Shown: one piece after another, positions 17,899 to 26,528 of the stretch
How positions within the stretch are numbered: the stretch's first letter is position 1
How the letters are laid out: the number at the start of each line of letters is the position of its first letter
DNA from: Bradyrhizobium guangdongense
GTDB lineage: Bacteria; Pseudomonadota; Alphaproteobacteria; Rhizobiales; Xanthobacteraceae
Reading direction: 5' to 3'
Length of the DNA stretch: 64,000 nt
NCBI RefSeq assembly: GCF_004114975.1
Contig: NZ_CP030051.1
Span: forward strand, 6,448,001-6,512,000
Position numbers and translations under genes: made by a program
Notes under the pieces: model-generated
Database searches by the model: none
Told to the model about the DNA's origin: nothing
Seen by the model: only the letters and a program-made list of their open reading frames with translations

Positions 17899-20052
17899 GT
17901 GGATATCGTTTTCGGCGAAAACTCTAACACGGTAGCGGCGCGCTCCTTGCAAGATGCATTGAGAAGGCTGGAAATATCCGGCACGCTGTACTTAGGATAT
18001 CCAGTCCTATCAACGGCCGACGCGAAGGTTTTTGTTGATGCGCTGCTTGTGAGCCAGTCACACGGCCTTATCGCCTTCGATCTTTCGTCGCATGTTGACC
18101 CTCATCCAAATGACGACCAAATCGCCGAGATTACGGAACGGCAAAACCAGATTTATGCCTCGATCTACAACAAGCTAAACACGCACCGAGACCTTCGCAA
18201 AGGAAGGAGCTTGGGCGTTACAATCAATGTCCTTACGTGTCACCCTTCTCTGGAGCGGACCATTGAAGAAGACGATGTCGTTATTTGCCCGCCAAACCAA
18301 CTAGCAGAGGTGTTGGCGGAATTTGAGCCAGTCGACGAAGCTCTTCTTCGCCCTCTTAATGCCGCGGTGCAGCGGGTTTCGACGCTTCGACCACTGAAGC
18401 GCAGAGAGAACGTTACTAAAATTGGCTCGCGCGGCGCCATCCTCAAGAAGATCGAGAAAGAGATCGCCAATCTTGACCAATGGCAAAATCGAGGGGCAAT
18501 TGAATACGCAAATGGCCCCCAGCGCATTCGCGGACTGGCCGGGTCGGGCAAGACGGTGGTCTTGGCACTGAAGGCAGCGTATTTGCACGCGCGGCATCCG
18601 GAATGGAAGATCGCAGTAACCTTCCAGTCGCGCTCGCTTTACCAACAGTTTCGAGATTTGATCCGGCGCTTTATGTTCGATCAGATTGAAGATGAACCCG
18701 ATTGGTCGAGCCTGCTGGTCATGCACGCGTGGGGCAGCAACCGGGATCAAGGGGTCTACTCGTCCATATGTAATCTGTACGACGTTGGCGCCATGGATTG
18801 GAGGACCGCGGACGCAAAGTATGGCAGTCGAGCTTTCGAAGGGGCCTGCGACGAACTAAACGCCGTTATTAATCAACAGGGGCCTAAGAGGTTATTCGAC
18901 GCGGTCCTCATTGACGAGGCCCAGGACTTTCCTACTTCCTTCTTTCGAATGATCTACAATGTAGTACCTAGTCCCCACCGCATCATGTGGGCCTACGATG
19001 ATCTTCAGAACCTAGGCGACTACGAGATGCGGTCTGAGCACGAGTTGTTCGGATCAGATGCGGCAGGACGCCCTCTGGTTACGCTGCGCAACGAAGCCGA
19101 TCGTCCAAAGGAAGATATCGTGCTTCCGGTCTGCTACAGGAATACGCCCTGGACGCTTGCAACTGCCCACGCACTTGGATTTGGGCTTTACCGGCCCCAG
19201 GGCTTAGTTCAGATGTTCGAAGAACCATCGATCTGGCCTCGCATCGGCTACGAAGTTGTCAAAGGTCGTTTGCAGCTTGGGCAGCCGATCTCAGTGCGAA
19301 GGAGCCCGGAGTCCTACCCGAGCTACTTTGTAGATCTCCTAAATCCCGATGATGCTATTAGATGCGAGGCGTTCAATACCGCCGACGAGCAATACGCTGC
19401 CTTAGCTGACGCAATTTGGACCAACATCCACGAAGACGAACTGGATGCGACGGATATTTTAGTCGTGCTTCCTAGTGCGTATACGTCACGCAAAACGGGG
19501 GCGAGCGTTATGGCTGCCCTTGCTGCGCGGAAGGTCAATGCGCATCTCGTGGGTGTGACAACAAGCAGAGATGAAGTGTTTTCCCCCAATTCAGTTGCAG
19601 TGACGCACATCTTTCGTGCGAAAGGCAACGAAGCGCCGATGGTCTACATAGTAAATGCCGAGTTTTGTCAGGTAGGCTTCGAGCTCAGTCGGAAGCGCAA
19701 CATTTTATTTACCGGTATCACTCGATCCAGATGTTGGGTTCGACTGTTCGGTGTCGGCCCTCTAATGCAAGCATTAAAGGACGAGGTCGAGGAGGTTCGC
19801 AGGCGCCAATTCGCGCTGGAATTCACCTATCCTACCGAAGAGGAGTTAAAGAAACTCGCGCGCGTTCACCGCGACATGACGGACGAGGAGCGAAAGGATT
19901 GGGAGCGCAAGATCAGTGATGCTGGAGAACTCTTCCGAGCTGTTATCGATGGAGATTTACCCTTAGAGGCTCTGCCACCTGAACTTCAGAAAAGTATTAT
20001 TGCAGTCACCCGGCGTGGCGGTGACGCTAGAGGTACCAAGGGCAAGAAATGA
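17899..20052 (+). CDS. SF1 helicase with degenerate NERD-like N-terminus
   Basis: A 717-residue protein. The N-terminal region (residues 25-115) has GTLYLGYPVL then VDALLVSQSHGLIAFDL, a NERD/PD-(D/E)XK-like strand pattern without the usual catalytic Lys. The helicase core has Walker A GLAGSGKT near residue 212, Walker B VLIDEAQDF near 338, an HIFRAKGNEAP segment near 575 and a motif VI-like LFTGITRSRCWVRL near 605. This is a UvrD/DNA2-like translocase. The stop overlaps the next start (ATGA), so it is coupled to the DUF2290 gene. The combination suggests a two-component defence or repair system. Confidence 0.85.
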   Translation: MDIVFGENSNTVAARSLQDALRRLEISGTLYLGYPVLSTADAKVFVDALLVSQSHGLIAFDLSSHVDPHPNDDQIAEITERQNQIYASIYNKLNTHRDLRKGRSLGVTINVLTCHPSLERTIEEDDVVICPPNQLAEVLAEFEPVDEALLRPLNAAVQRVSTLRPLKRRENVTKIGSRGAILKKIEKEIANLDQWQNRGAIEYANGPQRIRGLAGSGKTVVLALKAAYLHARHPEWKIAVTFQSRSLYQQFRDLIRRFMFDQIEDEPDWSSLLVMHAWGSNRDQGVYSSICNLYDVGAMDWRTADAKYGSRAFEGACDELNAVINQQGPKRLFDAVLIDEAQDFPTSFFRMIYNVVPSPHRIMWAYDDLQNLGDYEMRSEHELFGSDAAGRPLVTLRNEADRPKEDIVLPVCYRNTPWTLATAHALGFGLYRPQGLVQMFEEPSIWPRIGYEVVKGRLQLGQPISVRRSPESYPSYFVDLLNPDDAIRCEAFNTADEQYAALADAIWTNIHEDELDATDILVVLPSAYTSRKTGASVMAALAARKVNAHLVGVTTSRDEVFSPNSVAVTHIFRAKGNEAPMVYIVNAEFCQVGFELSRKRNILFTGITRSRCWVRLFGVGPLMQALKDEVEEVRRRQFALEFTYPTEEELKKLARVHRDMTDEERKDWERKISDAGELFRAVIDGDLPLEALPPELQKSIIAVTRRGGDARGTKGKK

Positions 20053-20723
20053 GTATCGAGGCGCTGTGCAGGCGTGTCACCGGTTTCGGCTTCCAACTGC
20101 TCGCCAATGATTTTGCGCTAGATGCTCGCCAACACAAGGTCGACCGTCTCTCAGCGAGGCAAAAGGCGCTGATGTGGAGTAGAAATCCACTGAACTCGTT
20201 GATGAGCGGAAATCCAGCGCGGCTGGTCGATTACCTGACTATCTTGGAAAATCAAGAATACTCCTACCTTATGAGAGACGGAGGAGTGTTTCAGATATCA
20301 TATGTATTCAACGGAGCCGAAATTGAACGTCATCGACTATGCTTCCATCCTTGTCCTTTCGCGATAACATCTCGCGACATACGGAACTTCGAAGGAGGAT
20401 TGCTGGAGCTTATCCAGCATTCCTTCATGGATCGACTAGAAGACAGCGTTTTGATGCGGACACCGATTAGGTTTGACTTCGCGCCCGACCAAGCCGCAGC
20501 TTCGCATCCCGCCTCCCACATTACGCTGAACGACCCCTCCTGCAGGGTCCCCGCGAGGTGTCCGCTCGCCTTTGACACCTTCATGAAATTCATCCTTGAG
20601 AATTTCTATTCAGACGTATGGGAGCATCCGAAAATTCGTGAAGCGCTGGTTTTCCGACAAGAGGTTGAATGCTTGTCTCAGCAGGACCGAACGCGTGCAC
20701 ATCTTAGCTGGTCGCATGCTTAG
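20049..20723 (+). CDS. DUF2290-family protein
   Basis: A 224-residue protein of the DUF2290 family, recognised from HPASHITLNDPSCRVPA and the following FDTFMKFILENFY, and from QISYVFNG earlier. No catalytic function has been assigned to the family as far as I know. The ATG overlaps the helicase stop, so the two are translationally coupled and probably act together. The pattern of conserved His, Cys and Arg near residues 158-170 could be an active or nucleic-acid-binding site; that is inference. Confidence 0.75.
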   Translation: MSIEALCRRVTGFGFQLLANDFALDARQHKVDRLSARQKALMWSRNPLNSLMSGNPARLVDYLTILENQEYSYLMRDGGVFQISYVFNGAEIERHRLCFHPCPFAITSRDIRNFEGGLLELIQHSFMDRLEDSVLMRTPIRFDFAPDQAAASHPASHITLNDPSCRVPARCPLAFDTFMKFILENFYSDVWEHPKIREALVFRQEVECLSQQDRTRAHLSWSHA

Positions 20724-20788
20724 CTTCAGCCACCGGCCGTCTTTCGAGTGAGTACAATCTCAGCTAATCTTCGGGAAGGAGTATGGCA

Positions 20789-21427
20789 ATGTTCTCCTCT
20801 CAAACGCCCGCCGACAAGCTCGCTACGGCACTATCGGAATATCAAGCGGACTTCGAAAAGAAGCTTAGATCGCAGCCCAATCCCGACGCGGAGGAGGCGA
20901 GACAGCGCATCAGTCGTGCAGAACAACTTGTGCGCCAGAGCGGACTAGGTAAGGCGCTCGAAACTCTTCTTGAACATACCAAGTATTGGCCAAGCTGGTC
21001 CAAGCGCGATGATTTCCGAAAATGGGTCGGCTTTCCTGTAGGCGAGGTGCTAGCAAAGGAGCAGCGAGACGAGAAGCAGTATAGGACGACGTCCACCACC
21101 GTAGTGTGTTTCCTCTATGGAGCAGAGCAATACGCCATAGTGTTCACCGACAATGGTGGCATGAGCTTACCCGATGGTGAGTACTATCGTAGCGGCACAG
21201 TCGATTTCGTAGCGGGCCGAGAGACTGTACTTGGCCTCAACCTCACCCAAGAGAGCAACGAATACACTAGCGACTGGCGCTATTGTGGGGTCTACGCCTT
21301 GAAGATGGGTGTTTGGAGCAAAGCGCTGCTAGAAATGGCTTCGCACATTCGCGCCCACAGCAGAGATACAAGCATTCGGCACAATGACGAACGTACAATC
21401 GCTCAGGCGAAGAACATTTCTGTTTAG
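20789..21427 (+). CDS. uncharacterised third gene of the helicase/DUF2290 cluster
   Basis: A 212-residue protein. AAGGAG at 20776-20781 is 7 bases from the ATG at 20789 but only one from an in-frame ATG at 20783, so 20789 is chosen. The N-terminal half is helical (EYQADFEKKL, RISRAEQLVR). The C-terminal half looks beta-rich (TTVVCFLYGAEQYAIVFTD, DWRYCGVYALKMGVW). I recognise no family. It starts 65 bases after the DUF2290 stop in the same direction and probably belongs to the same operon. Confidence 0.7.
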   Translation: MFSSQTPADKLATALSEYQADFEKKLRSQPNPDAEEARQRISRAEQLVRQSGLGKALETLLEHTKYWPSWSKRDDFRKWVGFPVGEVLAKEQRDEKQYRTTSTTVVCFLYGAEQYAIVFTDNGGMSLPDGEYYRSGTVDFVAGRETVLGLNLTQESNEYTSDWRYCGVYALKMGVWSKALLEMASHIRAHSRDTSIRHNDERTIAQAKNISV

Positions 21428-21457
21428 ACGATCCCTATAGAAGGCCCCGCGGGGCCA

Positions 21458-22489
21458 CTAAGTATCAAGGAAATCCCATTCACTTCCCATCACCCAGCGT
21501 AACGCACTGAGTTTGCCGTTTATCATCCCCCACTCGAAGTCTGTCCAAGGCCCAAGATTTTCGAGGCCAACCTCTTCCTCGGTACGTTTGGCCGCAGCCA
21601 ATGCGCCGTTCCATACAGTGTCTATGGTCATCTTATTCCGCCGCTTCGGATGTTTGTCCCACTCTTCCTTCGTTACGAGCTTATGCTTACCGCGCTCGAT
21701 AGCAATCCTCAGGTTCCAGTGACGATTGTACCAGACCTGCCGGAACAGCAGGTGCTCGGCTTCCACAATTTCGCTCAGCAAGCGCGGCTCTTCGCGGTAT
21801 TCAAACTCCCACTTCACTTCCTCCATGCGCTCAGGAGCGTACTGCTGGAGAACTTCGCCGACGGCCAGCGCATAGGTCGAGTTCTCAGATACAAACAATT
21901 CTGCAAGGTCGGGGTGTGGCCGACGTTCGTCAACGCCCATATCCGAAAAATCGTGTTTGTTATGCGTGACAAAAGCATACTCGTGGTCGGAAGCGCCAGT
22001 AGAGAGAACGTCGCGGTAAGTCTCAATCAGAACGGCGTCCCCCATGCTGTTCTTGTCTCGATGGAAGGGTGCTTGTTTGTCCAACGCGCGCTGAGCCGAT
22101 CTTAGTTTGATCTGCTGATTAGCGTCGATTGCCTGCACGGTCGAAAACAGCTTCTCAATCTGCCTGACACTCTCTTGGACCGCCTCCCCAAGAATAGCGA
22201 CGCGATGGTCCACGTCATCCAAGCTCGACAACACTTGATCGCGGCCATTTGGGGAGCCGAATTGTCTCACTGCGTCTTTCACACGCTTGAAATGCGAGCT
22301 AAGACTTTTTGCGCTGTCGCGGATGATCCGCTCTTTGTTGCGCGCGAACTCCACGACTGATTGCTGTGGCAGAATGAGTGAGACTTCACCTGCTTCGATC
22401 AGCTGCTCAAGGGCAGCAAGGGTCGGTTGATGGCGGTAATCCTTAGCCATGTCCAACCAAACGCAGGTATCGATCAGAAGTTTTAGCAT
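21458..22489 (-). CDS. PIN-domain nuclease, large form
   Basis: A 343-residue protein with a PIN-like fold in the first 200 residues: LIDTCVWLD (Asp 7), VVEFARNK (Glu 47), SMGDAVLIE (Asp) and FVTHNKHDFSD (Asp). These acidic residues bind Mg or Mn for RNA cleavage. The C-terminal 140 residues are of unknown type. Unlike VapC it is not preceded by an antitoxin gene. It converges on the helicase cluster with a 30-base gap, so it may belong to the same defence locus or be a stand-alone nuclease of DUF4935-like type. Confidence 0.75.
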   Translation of the reverse strand: MLKLLIDTCVWLDMAKDYRHQPTLAALEQLIEAGEVSLILPQQSVVEFARNKERIIRDSAKSLSSHFKRVKDAVRQFGSPNGRDQVLSSLDDVDHRVAILGEAVQESVRQIEKLFSTVQAIDANQQIKLRSAQRALDKQAPFHRDKNSMGDAVLIETYRDVLSTGASDHEYAFVTHNKHDFSDMGVDERRPHPDLAELFVSENSTYALAVGEVLQQYAPERMEEVKWEFEYREEPRLLSEIVEAEHLLFRQVWYNRHWNLRIAIERGKHKLVTKEEWDKHPKRRNKMTIDTVWNGALAAAKRTEEEVGLENLGPWTDFEWGMINGKLSALRWVMGSEWDFLDT

Positions 22490-22848
22490 GGCGTTCTCCG
22501 CCTAGATGCCTTTTCAGGGCGAAGGAGGCACGCGAGCCTCTATTGGTCAGCGAGGCAATAGGTTGGACCATCAGCTGACCACCTATACACAGACTTTGCG
22601 CGCGCCCAGCGCCTGGAATGCCTTTCAAACGCCCTAGGGAGTCGCCTGGTGCATTCTGAGGGCGGGGGGCAGCAACTAGCGAGAGATTTCTAAACGGCGC
22701 CAAAGAGTCCGTATGGGTTCCTCGCGGCTCGGCAGCCACCTCCCCCTCCACGTGGGCGTTGAGAAAGGCGCCGCGAAATCCTTCTCCTTTCTATGGAGCC
22801 CTCCCCGCCTCCCTCGGGCTATGTCCCTGATGATATCCCAGCTCCAAC
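22490..22848. other. gap upstream of the PIN gene
   Basis: No supported gene. The minus-strand frame at 22443-22751 is antisense-like low-complexity coding with no family features. The PIN promoter is expected here. Confidence 0.4.
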
Positions 22849-24285
22849 CTATAGATCGAGAGCATTCACCCAACGCTCATCATCATGGATGGCAGCACGG
22901 ACGGCCTCACTCGCACCGGGAAGCGTACTCTTGGTCTTCAATAGAGGCCTTCGCCCGATACGTTGGTAAAACTCGTCAAAGAGAACACCAGTTGCGGTGC
23001 GGACCTTCGAGAGCGGAACGATAATGCTATCGAAGACGGGAAAAGCAGGCACATTCTGAACCATCAACTTCGTCATGGTGGCAGCCACAACTTCAGCTTC
23101 GGCAAACATCAACTCCGCCCAGGTCAGGCTACCGTCCAGCCGTCTCAGGCCCGGGAAGGCCGCCAGAGCTTTAGCGCCCATATCCTTGGCGGGATAAATG
23201 CTTTGTAAGTCACGCCCCGTTCGTGCCCGATAACTTGCCGTCTTCTCCTTCGGCCACTTCGCAAGCGGGGAGCCGGTCGTGAGGCTCAAATTGACCCAAT
23301 CCTTTGCAACCATTTTGTCATCAATCTGGATACGGCCCCACAGATCGGCTTGCGTATCCAGCGGCTGCTTCGTCAGCCCATGGAAAATCGTGAGATATGA
23401 TGCCGAAATATCGATCTCCACCGTAGGTTCTCCATCGATCTTGATCAGCGCCCGTTGTTCTCCAGGCAGCCACTGATAAGCACCATCGCCATAAGCGTAG
23501 AGGCGACCGCCTTTGTTCCATGCGAAGGTTTCAACGTCCTTGCCCGTATTGAAACCTCGATAGAGGCCGAAGAACCGCGCTCCCTCGATTTTGAAGGTGC
23601 ATAGAAACTCGTTTAGGCGGCGCACTTGAGATGCCAGTGCATCGGTGCGCTCGTTAGGCACATAGGGTACATACCGGCCCTCGATCTTTCGTGCTCTGGA
23701 CTTGGGAGACCACTCCCACTCTCCAAAAGTTCGCAACTCAAGCGGCGCGCGGTCCTGGACAAAGTGCTCCTCTATTTTCGCGAGCGAGACGCCATAATCC
23801 TGTGCCAGGGTGAGCAGCGCGGCGGTTGCTTCGAAGACCGAAGCCTGCCCCGGTAGCTTCATAGGTCCACCATCGAAGCCGAGAGGATGGAAGCGATGTT
23901 GACCGGGTACACGGGAGAGCAATTCAAGAGCCTCTAGGCCCCTCCACGCGCTATCGAATGCTGGAAAGGTCACCGGCCCCCCCGTAAAGCCGTCCTTCTT
24001 TAGGGAACGAAACACAGTGTCTGTCCGATGAGCACCGGCCTTTGCCATTAGCAGATGCCCTACAAAGCGTCCCAGAGCGTTACGCAGGCTTTCAACGCCC
24101 TTAGGGCCTTTTCTGTAACGGCCACGCGTTGGCACCTCAGAGCGCACGCTATCGAGCTTCCGTGCATGTTCCAATGCACTGATGCGCGCGGTTAGGTCGG
24201 TGATGAGTGCTGTCGCTTCTCGCGAAACAACACGCACCATGAAGTCCGCATAGTTATCTTGTGGCTTTTCGATTTCTGTGGGCAT
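22849..24285 (-). CDS. uncharacterised protein with polymerase-like motifs
   Basis: A 478-residue protein. Residues 290-300 read EIDISASYLTIFHG, similar to the Asp-containing motif A of replicative polymerases. Near residues 395-430 it reads MFAEAEVVAATM followed by PAFPVFDSIIVP, reminiscent of the HDxxxVP motif C of family-A-like proteins in phages and satellites. The N-terminal half is helical. It lies beside the integrase and 460 bases from the PIN gene. I infer a replication function for the island. The similarity is to motif pattern only, and the first His of motif C is absent. Confidence 0.7.
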   Translation of the reverse strand: MPTEIEKPQDNYADFMVRVVSREATALITDLTARISALEHARKLDSVRSEVPTRGRYRKGPKGVESLRNALGRFVGHLLMAKAGAHRTDTVFRSLKKDGFTGGPVTFPAFDSAWRGLEALELLSRVPGQHRFHPLGFDGGPMKLPGQASVFEATAALLTLAQDYGVSLAKIEEHFVQDRAPLELRTFGEWEWSPKSRARKIEGRYVPYVPNERTDALASQVRRLNEFLCTFKIEGARFFGLYRGFNTGKDVETFAWNKGGRLYAYGDGAYQWLPGEQRALIKIDGEPTVEIDISASYLTIFHGLTKQPLDTQADLWGRIQIDDKMVAKDWVNLSLTTGSPLAKWPKEKTASYRARTGRDLQSIYPAKDMGAKALAAFPGLRRLDGSLTWAELMFAEAEVVAATMTKLMVQNVPAFPVFDSIIVPLSKVRTATGVLFDEFYQRIGRRPLLKTKSTLPGASEAVRAAIHDDERWVNALDL

Positions 24286-24516
24286 GGCGCTAGATCAGGC
24301 TTGGCTGCGAAGGTCCAACATGGACTTCATCGGTCCCTTTCAGGTCAAGAAGTAACGTCTTGTTCAACCGCGCCTAGTGCAACATCAACGCAAGCATGCG
24401 GTAGAACTTATGGCAGACGGGGGAACTTCATTTTGGAAACCCGGGGGCCATGGGCCCTCTGGGGCTTCTCGGTGGCGAAATGACGGAGAACGCGCGGCGA
24501 GTTCAGCCGGTGATGC

Positions 24517-26307
24517 TCATTTCGTGCGGTTCTTTCGAGGCTTCATAGTGCCGCGAGCATGCTCAACCATGCCGATGGTCTTCACGCGCGACAGGTCAAG
24601 GCCGGGATACTCAATCTTGTCTATCGCCTGTTTGAGCGTCTTCACGCCCCAACGCTCAATCATGGCTTTTGCGCCATACCTCCTGCTCACTGACTTCCCA
24701 TTGCTGCGGCCAGCTAGGGCGTCGCGCAACTCTTCGTCAGGCGTCGCTTGCCGGAGCGCATCCTGAAACCCATGGCGGAAGCTATGGAAAACTTTGTTCG
24801 TGTCGGTCACGCCAACGTTGTCGAGGTATCGCCCCCACCATTTGGCCCAAGCTCTCAGCGCGCCTTTCTGGTCGGGCGCAACGGTCGGTAGCAGCCAAGC
24901 GTGCTCCCCGGCCGCCCTGCGCTTTGCAACGTAGCCGAGGAAGCCGACCTTCACGAGTTGAGGGTGAACTGGCACAACGCGCTCGGACGTTTTGGTCTTC
25001 AATCGTCGGCCCGCCTTCAGGTCGCGAGTAAACCACATGAGTGGTGCGCGCGTTTGGTCATCCACTCGAATGTCGGAGACGCGAAGGCCCGCATATTCTG
25101 CTTGCCGCGCTCCCGCAAACAGTGCCAGCAGCGGAAGCCAAATGGCTGCATTGCCTTTGCCACCTTCGGGCACGCGGCCTTCTGTGAATAGCGGCGCGTC
25201 GAATATCGTCTGAAGGTCGCGAGCGTCGAATGGCGCGCGGTCTGACTGATCCTCCTCAAGCCTCATTTCGCTGAAGGGGTCTGCCCAAGGCACATCATCA
25301 GGCACAAGCCCGTTGTGATGCCCCCATCCTGCTATCGCTTGCACCGCTCCCAACTGCTTGTTGACGGTGCCGGGGCTAACCCTCGCGGCTGTCGGATGCT
25401 GCCGCCCATGTTCGCTCAACTCGGGCAGAGATGCTTTAAGGAGCTTGCCTCTACGGATTTTGGGGACTAGCTGCAACGCTTCGCGGAACACCCTCGCATG
25501 TGAACGCCGCAATTCCTGTATCGAGAGGTTCCCGTGCAACTGGATAAACATCTCCACAGCACGACTATACTCATGCTCCGTACCTTCGGGCCGCTGACGC
25601 TCCTTCTTCCAACCTTCTAAGGCGTCCCGTAACGTGCCACTTTGCCCTGATGAATGCGTGACTTTGCCAGCCATAGGCGTCGTGACTGGCTCTCCCCGGC
25701 TACGCCGTTGGAGGTCGCGATAGGCCCTCACTTGCTCTTGAAGCACGGCAAGAGAAAGCTTCCGGTAATCGGCGCAGACCTCGTCCAAACTGATGCCGAA
25801 CGTCTCAAGTAGATCTGCGACCTCCGCTCTGACGTGGCTTACGTCAGCATTCGCGAACGCCTCTTGTGCGAGGTCCAGTATTTCACCGATGTCGAACTCA
25901 TCAGACGAGTGAGCGTCGATCTCGAAACGGTTAAGAGACGCACGATCCTGGTCGCTCAGCCGCACTAGCCCTCTTTGCCGGTCCAAGTCGTCGCTTTGCA
26001 GGATGCTGGCATAGTAGAACTCGGTCATGCGCCTAATCTCGATGGCGCTCAGGCTCTTGCGAACGGGCTTGGCCGCTAGCAGCGCTTCCGCGCGTTCAAG
26101 CGTCCGATCGAATTCCATTTGGACCGGTTTGGCGCGTGTGTTCGCTTCCTTGGTGGCCTTGGTCCCCAGCGATCTTTTCAGAAACACGAGACGCGGCTTA
26201 TCAAGCTTCAGAACGCGCGCGACCGCCTCTTGAAGACGCTTTGGCACACGTTGCTGAGCGTAGTACGTGCCGTGTCTGTCCTTAATCAGTCCCATCAACG
26301 CGCGCAT
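24517..26307 (-). CDS. tyrosine integrase of the tRNA-Glu island
   Basis: 596 residues from the ATG at 26307. The N-terminal DUF6538-like region (IKDRHGTYYAQQRVPKRL) is followed by a SAM-like core-binding domain near residues 225-340 and a catalytic domain. FAGARQAEYAGL holds the first Arg, KTKTSERVVPVH the Lys, HSFRHGFQDALR the His and second Arg, and SVSRRYG the nucleophilic Tyr. The second His of box III appears replaced (LAGRSNGKS). The gene points away from the tRNA, with its start 90 bases from the attachment core, as expected for an island integrase. Confidence 0.92.
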   Translation of the reverse strand: MRALMGLIKDRHGTYYAQQRVPKRLQEAVARVLKLDKPRLVFLKRSLGTKATKEANTRAKPVQMEFDRTLERAEALLAAKPVRKSLSAIEIRRMTEFYYASILQSDDLDRQRGLVRLSDQDRASLNRFEIDAHSSDEFDIGEILDLAQEAFANADVSHVRAEVADLLETFGISLDEVCADYRKLSLAVLQEQVRAYRDLQRRSRGEPVTTPMAGKVTHSSGQSGTLRDALEGWKKERQRPEGTEHEYSRAVEMFIQLHGNLSIQELRRSHARVFREALQLVPKIRRGKLLKASLPELSEHGRQHPTAARVSPGTVNKQLGAVQAIAGWGHHNGLVPDDVPWADPFSEMRLEEDQSDRAPFDARDLQTIFDAPLFTEGRVPEGGKGNAAIWLPLLALFAGARQAEYAGLRVSDIRVDDQTRAPLMWFTRDLKAGRRLKTKTSERVVPVHPQLVKVGFLGYVAKRRAAGEHAWLLPTVAPDQKGALRAWAKWWGRYLDNVGVTDTNKVFHSFRHGFQDALRQATPDEELRDALAGRSNGKSVSRRYGAKAMIERWGVKTLKQAIDKIEYPGLDLSRVKTIGMVEHARGTMKPRKNRTK

Positions 26308-26396
26308 CAAAAGCTACGGCCCTCTGCTACCACTTGAGTGCAGCCAAGGCTATGATTTGCGTGATGATTTTGATTTATCAGGGCTTCTAGAGCCGC

Positions 26397-26413
26397 TGGC
26401 GCTCCCTAGGGGA
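26397..26413. repeat. proximal attachment repeat within tRNA-Glu
   Basis: The 17-bp TGGCGCTCCCTAGGGGA is the reverse complement of the tRNA's 3' 14 nucleotides plus CCA. It is matched exactly at 13692-13708. Integration here keeps the tRNA intact. Confidence 0.85.
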
Positions 26414-26471
26414 ATCGAACCCCTGTTTCAGCCTTGAGAGGGCCGCGTCCTAACCGCTAGACGAAGGGAGC
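26397..26471 (-). tRNA. tRNA-Glu(CTC) with encoded CCA
   Basis: A 75-base cloverleaf on the minus strand. The acceptor stem GCTCCCT/AGGGAGC, the D-arm with AGCGGTTAGGA and the T-arm CAGGGGTTCGATTCCCCT are all typical. The anticodon stem CGGCC/GGCTG surrounds loop CTCTCAA, giving anticodon CTC for Glu. The CCA is encoded at the 3' end. It serves as the integration site for the adjacent island. Confidence 0.95.
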
Positions 26472-26528
26472 GTGAGAGGTACCGAATAGCCTCGAAATTT
26501 GTCCGCCGCAAGGACCCAAGCAGCCGTT

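Larger units (their letters stand above)
13692..26396. mobile_element. 12.7-kb integrative island in tRNA-Glu(CTC)
   Basis: The island is bounded by 17-bp direct repeats of the tRNA 3' end, with a tyrosine integrase 90 bases from the tRNA. It carries a putative ssDNA-binding protein, a polymerase-like protein, a resolvase and defence-like cargo (helicase, DUF2290, PIN nuclease and a 572-residue unknown protein). Several cargo genes use visibly more AT-rich codons than the core chromosome to the right. No relaxase or structural phage genes lie inside, so it would be a satellite-type element or a non-conjugative island. Confidence 0.8.

Noticed and set aside
22490..22848. possible antitoxin gene for the PIN nuclease
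   Set aside because: No frame with a ribosome site precedes the PIN start in the right direction. The minus-strand frame overlapping it looks like noise.
13692..26396. prophage
   Set aside because: An integrase and replication-like genes are present, but no terminase, capsid, portal, tail or lysis genes were found.
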